Shown piece by piece: positions 48,660 to 55,728 of a stretch of DNA of 64,000 nt. The translations under genes and the position numbers were made by a program. Numbering within the stretch: the stretch's first letter is position 1; every line of letters starts with the position of its first letter. Under the pieces are notes generated by a model. The model was not told the origin of the DNA. It ran no database searches and saw nothing but the letters and a program-made list of their open reading frames with translations. Origin of the DNA: Comamonas odontotermitis (GTDB taxonomy: Bacteria; Pseudomonadota; Gammaproteobacteria; Burkholderiales; Burkholderiaceae_C); assembly GCF_020080045.1 (NCBI RefSeq), contig NZ_CP083451.1, forward strand, positions 3,211,001 to 3,275,000, written 5' to 3'.

Positions 48660-49074
48660 CACTAGTTGCCGAAAAAATTATTTACTCTCATGATGAAACC
48701 TCTCATAAATGAAGAATGCACTTCATGATCCCGGGAGATAATCACGTACTCTTTAACGATAAAAATAGCACAGAGGAATACCGGTGAGCATTGTGAACTC
48801 CCACCAATGGGGCTGTGTATTGCATACAAAATCTTCTTGAACGCCCCACACCCCTATGACTTATACAGGAAATTTATTTTTTTGATTTTGCTTTATTTAA
48901 TTTTTCTTTGATTAATCATCAAGTCGCTTAGAATTCCCCAACGCAAGAGCATTTCTTTTTTTATTTGCAGCAACATTCGATTCATTTAACAGACAAATAA
49001 CAATCGATTGCTACAATTCAAAAAATCCTAGTCATCACATGGTGCATCTCTCTCGAATTTCTATTGAATATTGC
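48660..49074. other. AT-rich region upstream of IPTL-CTERM gene 2
   Basis: About 415 bp without a gene, very AT-rich near 48880-49030. It should carry the promoter of IPTL-CTERM gene 2 and the cargo/spanin junction. Confidence 0.45.
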
Positions 49075-49714
49075 GAGCCTCATTCCCTGTATCACCGTTC
49101 AGAGCGCGCTCAATGTTCACCTGGGCGCAAAGTGCGGCGACTTTGGCGTCTCGCCGCTTGGAGCCGCTAACACAACCCAGCAAATCGTAGATTTGCGGTT
49201 GAGACGAGGCGCGAAGCCGCAGGCAATACAGACGTACGACAAGGCTGGGCGCCCCCGGCGAAGCAACGACGTATCAAGGGTTGTGTTAGCGACTCTTAAG
49301 AGTGCCTCCGATTTCCGCGACCACCCCGACGCCTTCTGTAAGCTGGCGGTCGAGGGCAGAGGCAATATCTGCGAGAGCGCTGCGGGCAATGAAGTCGGAT
49401 TCGGCTTGCGCGCGATAAGTGGCGGCTCGGCTGTCGGCGCTGAGTTGCAGGCAGTGAGCGCGCTCAAGCTCAGAGCGCACATCAACAGCAATGCCAGTCT
49501 TGGGGGCTATCAGGCGGTCGGCGTTGTAGATCGTGTCTTTTGCATGTTTGCTCTCCAGTTGGGCGACTTGGGTTTCGTCATCTCTGGCAGCCCCTGCGTG
49601 GTTGGCCATGTCCTGCGTCTGGACGATCTCGCACTTGCCTACCTGAGCGGTCATGCCTCACCCGTTCACCAGCGCACTGGGGGCAAACAGGGCAATGCAG
49701 GCCAAATTCGCAGA
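49075..49714 (-). pseudogene. Rz/Rz1 spanin remnant 2, split by a MITE-like insertion
   Basis: Collinear with the intact Rz of 57143-57676 over almost its full length, including blocks AQLESKHAKDTIYNADRL and SADSRAATYRAQAE. The embedded Rz1 frame is visible too (lipobox ALTAC, then NSAPTAEPPLIARKPNP). The frame is broken by the 49161-49295 insertion and by decay around 49650-49714, where the membrane anchor should be. Confidence 0.82.
49161..49295. mobile_element. MITE-like insertion in spanin remnant 2
   Basis: The core 49166-49290 (125 bp) has perfect 13-bp inverted ends GCTAACACAACCC and GGGTTGTGTTAGC. Counting GAGCC/GACTC outside, the ends extend to 18 bp with one mismatch. The homologous intact gene lacks the segment entirely, so insertion is direct. 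It has no coding capacity. The ends resemble those of IS5-group elements; a 2-3-bp duplication (CTT) is likely but blurred. Confidence 0.75.
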
Positions 49715-49784
49715 ATCAGATTGCAGCCCTGCTCTATCCGCCCAGCGTTGATGCTATGGACGGCCTCGGGCTGGATCGCCGCAC
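49715..49784 (-). pseudogene. Internal fragment of the phage lysozyme gene
   Basis: About 60 bp matching the prophage lysozyme around residues NINAGQIVQGCNLIA (57785-57850). It is joined to the Rz start region by a deletion of about 125 bp relative to the intact prophage. Confidence 0.65.
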
Positions 49785-49840
49785 ATGACGTGATCGATGT
49801 GGATTTTGATCGCCGCAGCATCAAGGGCGATGCTGAATAC

Positions 49841-50100
49841 CTGAACCCCGCCTACATTGCGCGGCAGATAGGGCACAAAACGCGAAGATGCTTTTTACGG
49901 TCTACGCCAAGTGGATAGATGGAGTTGACCGGGGCCGGGAGTTAGCCAAGCTGGAACAGGTGCTCGGAAATGAAAAAACCGCCCTGAAAGGCGGCTTGAT
50001 CTATGGAGAACATTCTGAATGTCCCCCCAATGTCCCTGAAGTTTCCGGAAGCTGGTCTCTTCCGAATGGGAACATTGGTAGGCGCGATTGGACTCGAACC
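49841..50100 (+). pseudogene. Phage integrase C-terminal fragment 2
   Basis: LNPAYIARQIGHK, then a one-base deletion near 49875, then in the next frame MLFTVYAKWIDGVDRGREL and LEQVLGNEKTALKGG. This is the end of a tyrosine recombinase including the VYAKW active-site Tyr block. It is more complete at its 3' end than fragment 1 and runs into the att core. Confidence 0.82.
50076..50100 (-). other. Prophage attachment core: 3' end of a tRNA gene
   Basis: On the minus strand the 25 bp read GGTTCGAGTCC then AATCGCGCCTACCA: T-loop, acceptor 3' strand and CCA of a tRNA. No matching tRNA body follows, so this is a duplicated 3' end (attL/attR or attP type). The acceptor fits a betaproteobacterial tRNA-Val(GAC), which is not in the window; that identity is from memory. 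It lies at the end of the integrase fragment, as expected. Confidence 0.75.
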
Positions 50101-50460
50101 ATAAATGTAGGGCAATCAGGTCGCATTCTGTCGTGGCGGCTCTCTGGAGCGTGCGACTGGCTGCGACCTGAAAACCCATTCAGTTCCCTGAAAAGTTCCC
50201 TGGGGACTTACGCCAGCATCTCTCAACGCACTGCACACAGTGTTGGAGCGATACTAGAGGCGTTCCATCGATCGACAGAGCCACTACAACAGGCACAGAC
50301 ATCGGCTATCTAGTCCGATGTCTAGGCCCAAATCTGCAAATTAGCAGCATTGAGAAAATTTAACAATCTATAGTGTTTGTTTCTGATAAACGATCTAGGA
50401 TAAAAACAGAATTACAACTATATTAAAAAATTACCGCATTGATACACTCAATAGAACGAC

Positions 50461-52539
50461 ATGGACGGCACTCTTCAACTTGCAGTTTTGCACCAGAATT
50501 TTCCCATCTCTGCATCGCATTTTGGGAAATTATCCATCCAGGTAGGTTTGCTTGCAGGCCTAGTCGCGGCTCCCCAGCTGGCGCTAGCGGTATGTCCCGC
50601 TAACCTAGCCGCATCAACATACACCTCTCCGATACAAGACGGTGGTTCTACCTGCGTTTATACGGCTGACCCAATAGCAGTAACAGTCAACGCTTGGACG
50701 GCGACAGGATTGGTACAAGCATCGGGCAATACCACGGTCAATGGAGTGCTAACCGTCACGGATACGGGAGGCAACAACAGCCGAGGGATCTTTGTAACAG
50801 GAGCCGGGATCGGAAACTTCGTGAAGGATGTGACGGTCAACAAGCCCAACGGCGCCAACAACGCAGCTGGTATTGAAAAAACTGGAACTGGCACGGCTAC
50901 CTTTCAAGGACACGTCGCCGTGACTTCCAACACGGGAGCCCCTACGGCAACTGTTAACACCCGCGACGGAGTACGTAACAACGCAGGAACAGCCAACTAC
51001 CAGCAAAACCTCATCATCACTAGCCAGGGCGGCACCCGTTCTGGGTTGTATGTTGGCGCTGGTACGGTGACAGTGGGTGGTAATCTTGTGCTGGACTTCC
51101 AGTCCAACTACTACAGCACAAATTACGCGCCGCTGTGGAGCCAAGGCGGCACCACCACTGTGATCGGTAGCACCAACGTCACCACCGCAAGCGCTTCGGG
51201 CCTCACGCCGGGTGTGATGGTGGCGAACTCACAGGTCAACCTAAATGGCCCCACCTCCGTAACGGTAGCGGGAGCAGGCGCTGCAGCGGTGTACATCCGA
51301 GCAGCAGGCATTGCTCAGTGGCCACTAGCTGGCAACACCATCAATGCATCAGGTGCAGCGGGAATTGGTCTGCAGCTCCAAGGCAATGGCAGTTTCACCG
51401 CTGGCCCAGGCCTCACGGTCAATGCCTTGGGCACTTCCTTCAACCACCTGGGAGCAACAGGTAGCCTCAGTCTGGATGCTGTAACTGCGACCATGGCCCC
51501 AGTAGTATGGAATGCCGATGCTACAAGCGCTACCACCTATACCGGCAATGGGGGGCACTACAAAGGCGCCAGCCTGTTGGCCAGCGGTGGACAGCTAACC
51601 TTGAACCTAAACAGTGCCGCGCTGTGGGAGGCAACCGCAGCTTCTGCCTTTACAGTGCTAAATCTGCAAAGCAATGCTGTGCTGGATGCTTCGTTGCTTC
51701 CCAGCTTAGCGGCTACGGGCAATCTGAACAATGCCGGAGGGGTCGTGTCTCTGGCACGCAGCGACTCCAGCCCTACCAACACATTGTCATTGGCCGGTCT
51801 CTATACCGCCAATGGCGGCTCACTAGTGATCAATACCTTGCTCAACGATGCATCCACTTCGGTGAGCGACGTGCTAGAGGTGGCATCGACAGCGGTAGCC
51901 GGTGCCCCTACCCTACTCTCTATTCTGCCTGATGCGGCCAGCTCACCAGCATTCACTAGCGGTAAAGGCATTCTGGTGGTGCGCGTGACTGGCGGTGCTG
52001 CCAACTCGGTCACCAGCGCCTTTGCCCTGCCAGGCGGTTATCTTGACGCTGGCGGTATTCGCTACGAACTGGTACGTGATGTAGACGATGGCAACTGGTA
52101 TCTGCGTTCGGTAGCCGCAGCGCAGTTGACTGTGAACAAAGTGGTGACCGGGCCGTCAGGCGCATCGCCCTTTGCCGGAGAGATTCCTTTCACCGTAACT
52201 TGTACCGGTCCGGCAGCGTCCTTTAGTGGTAGCGTGATAGTAACGGCCAATCAAGGTAGCGCTATGCCCATCACCATTCAGCAAGGCAGTGTCTGCGCGG
52301 TGGCTGAAGGCTCGCTGCCCGACGCCCCTACAGGCTACCGTTGGGCGGAGCCAAGCTATACGCAGCCGGCTACCATTGCCATTGGAAGCAACACAGCCAC
52401 TATCACCAACACCTTGATCTCCAATACGAATGAGCCAACGCTAAAACCGGTCCCCTCCATGGGTACACTAGCCCTTAGCGCGTTGTCACTGGGGCTTGCA
52501 ATTATGGGCCTTGGTCAGATGCGTAGACGCCAAAGCTAA
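50461..52539 (+). CDS. IPTL-CTERM surface protein 3 with pertactin-like passenger
   Basis: 692 residues. A long signal region (1-43, ending LAGLVAAPQLALA) is followed by a beta-helix passenger (about 45-440) and a pertactin-like block NTLSLAGLYTANGGSLVINT...DVLEVAST, usually found just before an autotransporter barrel. No barrel follows. Instead there is a DUF5979-like domain (LTVNKVVTGPSGASPFAGEI, about 557-655) and the tail KPVPSMGTLALSALSLGLAI...MRRRQS, an IPTL-CTERM-like signal. So this looks like a passenger anchored by a sorting tail rather than a barrel. It lies just outside prophage remnant B. Confidence 0.85.
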   Translation: MDGTLQLAVLHQNFPISASHFGKLSIQVGLLAGLVAAPQLALAVCPANLAASTYTSPIQDGGSTCVYTADPIAVTVNAWTATGLVQASGNTTVNGVLTVTDTGGNNSRGIFVTGAGIGNFVKDVTVNKPNGANNAAGIEKTGTGTATFQGHVAVTSNTGAPTATVNTRDGVRNNAGTANYQQNLIITSQGGTRSGLYVGAGTVTVGGNLVLDFQSNYYSTNYAPLWSQGGTTTVIGSTNVTTASASGLTPGVMVANSQVNLNGPTSVTVAGAGAAAVYIRAAGIAQWPLAGNTINASGAAGIGLQLQGNGSFTAGPGLTVNALGTSFNHLGATGSLSLDAVTATMAPVVWNADATSATTYTGNGGHYKGASLLASGGQLTLNLNSAALWEATAASAFTVLNLQSNAVLDASLLPSLAATGNLNNAGGVVSLARSDSSPTNTLSLAGLYTANGGSLVINTLLNDASTSVSDVLEVASTAVAGAPTLLSILPDAASSPAFTSGKGILVVRVTGGAANSVTSAFALPGGYLDAGGIRYELVRDVDDGNWYLRSVAAAQLTVNKVVTGPSGASPFAGEIPFTVTCTGPAASFSGSVIVTANQGSAMPITIQQGSVCAVAEGSLPDAPTGYRWAEPSYTQPATIAIGSNTATITNTLISNTNEPTLKPVPSMGTLALSALSLGLAIMGLGQMRRRQS

Positions 52540-52544
52540 TACAC

Positions 52545-52574
52545 GAAAGCCACCTTCGGGTGGCTTTTTCTTTA
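52545..52574 (+). terminator. Terminator after IPTL-CTERM gene 3
   Basis: AAAGCCACC, TTC loop, GGGTGGCTTTTTC: stem plus T-run. Confidence 0.9.
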
Positions 52575-52659
52575 GGCTTCTGCAATATGGCTTCCGTAAC
52601 AGCGCCAGCGCTAGGCTACTGCCGCGTAGGAGTGGCAGCAGAGCGAGCTACCTGCCGCC

Positions 52660-52785
52660 CGAACCCGGCGAGACCCCCTACCCTTCGCCGGGTTCCACCT
52701 GCGCCAGCATCCTAGTCTTGCCTGATGTTGATTTTCAAGACCACCGTTGTAGGTCCGAAAAATCAACATGGGGGTGTCGGACCTG
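52660..52785. other. Cluster of hairpins of unknown role
   Basis: GAACCCGGCGA / TCGCCGGGTTC is a perfect 11-bp stem with a 13-base loop (about 52669-52703). GGTCCGA / TCGGACC encloses AAATCAACATGGGGGTG (about 52751-52783), and ATGTTGATTTT pairs with AAAATCAACAT across it, giving alternative folds. None has a U-run. Possibly a transposon end or recombination site. Confidence 0.4.
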
Positions 52786-52818
52786 AGTCCAGCAGAGGCT
52801 CAAATTTCTATTTTGGCT

Positions 52819-54336
52819 CTAATACACCATTTCCAGTGCTTCATGCACGCCATGCCTATCCACAATGCGCATGCCCGTGAGCGATTTAGCCTTGGAATCA
52901 CTAGGCATGCTACCAGTAGGTACAGTCGTGCCTTCGAGCAGCGCTTTACCGAAGGCTATGCCGTTGTCGTTTGTAAAACGGTAGTCAATGATGTAGCGCG
53001 TGTCTTCTCGTGAAATGGCAGAACCTTGGGCGCAACGCACCTGTCGAGCGACGGTATCGGTGTAGCTGCACAAAACGCCACCGCCCTTAGCAGTATTGCC
53101 CACTACTTCGGTGAGCCGCAGCATTGTAGTCTTGTCATTCGTCTCGTCGTAGAAGGCCCAAGTGCCCAGCAAGCTTTGCGGATCAGGTGCCTGCACACCA
53201 AATCGGTAGCGTTGGATAGCCAGCGGCCCCTCGCCCGGAAAACGCACCACTCCCCGGGTCGGAGTATCAAAGGCAAGGTAGACCATGCCCGCATCGCCAG
53301 CCTCCATTCCCGAACGCGGGCCGCTGCCAAACCAGCGTCCGCCCTGATAGCGTTTGAGTGGACCTTGGCTTTGCAGGTCCTTGTATGGGCCTACTGCCAA
53401 ATGAAAAGTGGCATTTCCCGTCGCATCGTAGTTGTACACCTGCATTACTAGGAGGTTGCTTTGTACATCGATCGCCATGCCACGGCCTGGCTTACCATCG
53501 ACCTCAGAACTTACGACCCATGTACCACTCTCTGGTGCAGGGGAAAAGGCATACCGTGCGACGAATCCTGGCACATCCGACCCAGCTTTGAAATCTGCCA
53601 GGCGCGTACCTACCATGCGGTAGGTTTTCCCACCCGCTTGCAATGTGCCGCTCAACTGGCGGATGTATTCCTTGAATTCGGCCTGTATGCCGCTGCCAAA
53701 ACAGCGGAAGGAATAGCTGGCCAGCGAGTATTGACATTGCGTCTGCGTAGTTACACTATTTACAGAGCGTGCAAAGTTCAAAATTATGTTACCAGTCTCG
53801 TCGGAGGTTTGTGTATTGGCTAAAAGCAGCTCAGCAGCATTTCCGTTTTCATCCAATAAAGCGAGCAACCACAGTTTGTCGGCCAACTTATCAGCGGATA
53901 CGCCCTCAAAGCGGTAGCGCTCCATGGCAACTGCTTGTTCACCCGGAAATTGCACTATGCCCGTACCACCACTAGTGAAACTGATGTTCACCATACCGGC
54001 GTCACCATCTTCAACACCCGACAGTGGGCCGCTACCGAAAAAACGCCCTCCTTTATAACGCTTGAGTGGTGCGCTCACTTGGTTGTCCACCACATTTCCA
54101 ATAGCTAGATAAAAAGTGGCGGCGCCATCTTCTCGGTAGTTGTAGACCTGCATAACCATCGTACCGTCCTGTACGTCAATAGCCATGCCCCGACCCGGTT
54201 TGCCATCCAATTCAGAGCTCACAATCCAGGTGCCGCTTTGCGGGGAAAAACCTGCACTGGCATAAGCAAAACAGCTACAGATTAAGACCGCTGTAGCCAT
54301 GAGTGCCCGGGTGCAATCACGAACAAGAGACTTCAT
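52819..54336 (-). CDS. Exported protein with two tandem copies of an unrecognised domain
   Basis: 505 residues from ATG 54336, with AAGGAG six bases upstream. Signal peptide MKSLVRDCTRALMATAVLICSC...ASA. Two repeats of about 230 residues each begin SGTW(I/V)VSSE(L/V)DGKPGRG then MAIDVQ, and share VMQVYNY, PLKRY.GGR, FGSGP.SG.E.GDAGMV and FPGE..A..RYRF. Each has a Cys pair (CQYSLASYSFRC; CSYTDTVARQVRC). No known family was recognised; it may be a periplasmic or secreted beta-rich protein. It lies between IPTL-CTERM gene 3 and the prophage edge. Confidence 0.85.
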   Translation of the reverse strand: MKSLVRDCTRALMATAVLICSCFAYASAGFSPQSGTWIVSSELDGKPGRGMAIDVQDGTMVMQVYNYREDGAATFYLAIGNVVDNQVSAPLKRYKGGRFFGSGPLSGVEDGDAGMVNISFTSGGTGIVQFPGEQAVAMERYRFEGVSADKLADKLWLLALLDENGNAAELLLANTQTSDETGNIILNFARSVNSVTTQTQCQYSLASYSFRCFGSGIQAEFKEYIRQLSGTLQAGGKTYRMVGTRLADFKAGSDVPGFVARYAFSPAPESGTWVVSSEVDGKPGRGMAIDVQSNLLVMQVYNYDATGNATFHLAVGPYKDLQSQGPLKRYQGGRWFGSGPRSGMEAGDAGMVYLAFDTPTRGVVRFPGEGPLAIQRYRFGVQAPDPQSLLGTWAFYDETNDKTTMLRLTEVVGNTAKGGGVLCSYTDTVARQVRCAQGSAISREDTRYIIDYRFTNDNGIAFGKALLEGTTVPTGSMPSDSKAKSLTGMRIVDRHGVHEALEMVY

Positions 54337-54402
54337 AGCGAGCTCCTTGAAAAAGTGGACAACAGATAGCCAAACACCATTTAACAGCATATTTACGCCG
54401 AG

Positions 54403-54504
54403 TCAAGCGAATCCATCTCTACTCAGGGCTTCTGAGTGCTCATTCATAACCCGGGCCAGATACTGACCGGGCGCGCTTTTTTCAATGTGCAGGCTCTGGA
54501 TCAT
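54403..54504 (-). CDS. 33-residue phage ORF at the prophage edge
   Basis: MIQSLHIEKSAPGQYLARVM... to a TGA at 54403. Its ATG overlaps the TGA of the upstream membrane-protein gene (ATGA), implying coupled translation. Homologues are not known to me; it may be truncated at its 3' end by the prophage/host junction near 54400. Confidence 0.5.
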   Translation of the reverse strand: MIQSLHIEKSAPGQYLARVMNEHSEALSRDGFA

Positions 54505-54791
54505 TTTTTCACTTCGGGGACGAATTGAATGGTGCCTATTTTCTCCGCCGCGATGCTGCTGGGTGTAGGCCGAATCCAATGGTTCCATAGTCCCTTCATC
54601 CAGGCCAGGGCATAGAGCACGCTCACGGCAAATATGCCCCACTGCTCAGCCTTCCATGAGGCATAGAACCAGAACGGCTGCCCGAGCATGCCGAAGATGC
54701 AGGCCCACCGCCTGAATGCCTCCGAGCGCGCCTGAGACAGCCAGGCAGCAGCAGCCCCGAGCACGGCAATGGCGATCTGATCTATCTGCAT
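54501..54791 (-). CDS. Small phage membrane protein
   Basis: 96 residues from ATG 54791 (MQIDQIAIAVLGAAAAWLSQ). Three hydrophobic stretches (about 5-18, 30-45, 50-70), with AFRRWACIFGMLGQPFWFYA conserved in many temperate phages of this group. Function unknown. Longer readings overlap the divergent coiled-coil gene. Confidence 0.72.
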   Translation of the reverse strand: MQIDQIAIAVLGAAAAWLSQARSEAFRRWACIFGMLGQPFWFYASWKAEQWGIFAVSVLYALAWMKGLWNHWIRPTPSSIAAEKIGTIQFVPEVKK

Positions 54792-54927
54792 AAGCGCACC
54801 CCGAATCACTGGATAAAAGAACAGTATAAATAATTCAAGAAAAGACTTGCGCACTAGCACCAAAGGGGCTACATTAATGGACATGGGTAGCGCATATCGC
54901 GCAGCCCGACACCCCGAAAGGATGAAC

Positions 54928-55143
54928 ATGCAAAAGCACTGGAATATGGACGCAGCAAAGATCGAAGCCGAAGTTGGCAAGCTGATCGCAGAAGCAGGCA
55001 AGCTGCTCGCTGAGACCACAAAGCTCAATGCCGAAACCGCCAAGCTCAACCGAGAGCACTACTGGATGCCAGTAGCAGCAGGAGCTACAGCGATGGCCGG
55101 AATGATCGGTGCAGCAGTAGCAATCGCCAAGATGTTTATCTAA
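54928..55143 (+). CDS. Small phage coiled-coil protein with C-terminal membrane helix
   Basis: 71 residues from ATG 54928, with AAAGG six bases upstream; longer readings exist. MQKHWNMDAAKIEAEVGKLI starts a heptad pattern with repeated AE-KL units (AEVGKLIAEAGKLLAETTKL), then a hydrophobic segment (AAGATAMAGMIGAAVAIAKM). Probably membrane-anchored; role unknown. Divergent from the small membrane-protein gene. Confidence 0.65.
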   Translation: MQKHWNMDAAKIEAEVGKLIAEAGKLLAETTKLNAETAKLNREHYWMPVAAGATAMAGMIGAAVAIAKMFI

Positions 55144-55145
55144 GC

Positions 55146-55167
55146 CAAGGCCCGAAAGGGCCTTTGT
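55146..55167 (+). terminator. Short hairpin after the coiled-coil gene
   Basis: AAGGCCC, GAAA tetraloop, GGGCCTTTG: stable stem with a short T-run. Confidence 0.6.
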
Positions 55168-55190
55168 TCTTCCAGCGCAGAGAGCCGCTC

Positions 55191-55472
55191 ATGATCGAAT
55201 ACACCCCACCCTCAACCGAGAACTTGGCCAAGCTGAAAGACCAACTCGGCCTAACTGGTGAACAGATGGCCGACTTGGCCAGCGTTGCCGGTGGCCAGCA
55301 GTGGCGCAAGTACACAGGCGGTGCGGAGCCGCGCAGCCTGGGGGTTCACATCTGCTTTCTCATGGCCGCACGCTTGGCGCTGTCGCCGGAGGAATTGGCC
55401 AAGGTCACAGCCAAGATGCGTGAGATGGGCGCGGACGTTGAAGCAATCAACCCAGTGCGAACTGCAACCTGA
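55191..55472 (+). CDS. XRE-like phage regulator
   Basis: 93 residues from ATG 55191 (MIEYTPPSTENLAKLKDQLG). LTGEQMADLASVAGGQQWRK is a helix-turn-helix pattern with QWRKYTGG conserved in phage proteins of this group; a C-terminal helical segment (ALSPEELAKVTAKMREMG) may dimerise. It is annotated elsewhere as XRE-family; target unknown. The phage-type terminator follows 11 bp later. Confidence 0.7.
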   Translation: MIEYTPPSTENLAKLKDQLGLTGEQMADLASVAGGQQWRKYTGGAEPRSLGVHICFLMAARLALSPEELAKVTAKMREMGADVEAINPVRTAT

Positions 55473-55482
55473 CCGCACAAAC

Positions 55483-55530
55483 GAAAAAAGAGCCTCCCGG
55501 GCGCCATTACGGCACTGGGGAGGCTCTTTG
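55483..55530. terminator. Phage-type terminator, copy 3
   Basis: AAAAAAGAGCCTCCCGGGCGCC and GGCACTGGGGAGGCTCTTT pair around ATTAC, with T-rich sequence on the plus strand and A6 on the other. Homologous to the copies at 45140 and 46779. Confidence 0.88.
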
Positions 55531-55728
55531 CTTTTTGCTTAAATAATGCTGAAAAGAAATCGATGTCGCCTTTTTATCACACTCAATGTTTCAATTGCTA
55601 ACATTTGCCAATAACCCAATAATGAACTGTCAACAAGGGTTTATTGCACTCGCAACTTCACAAAGCAAACAATCAAACCGCTAAAGTTCTTCATCAATTA
55701 ATCATAGCTATTTTAAATGGGAGTAATT

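Larger units (their letters stand above)
46686..50100. mobile_element. Prophage remnant B
   Basis: Left edge has the phrase CTGGCCGCACAAGCGAAAAA and terminator shared with the prophage at 55.4 kb. Then come the cargo gene (IPTL-CTERM protein 2), a spanin remnant with a MITE-like insertion, about 60 bp of lysozyme gene, the integrase C-terminus and a tRNA 3'-end att core at the right edge. Most phage genes are gone. Confidence 0.68.

Noticed and set aside
49064..49918. Plus-strand frame of 284 codons
   Set aside because: Its left part is antisense to the spanin remnant and MITE and only its last 25 codons are true integrase sequence; it is a chance fusion.
50076..50100. A tRNA gene at this place
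   Set aside because: Only the T-loop, acceptor 3' strand and CCA are present; no D-arm or anticodon arm follows, so it was called an att core.
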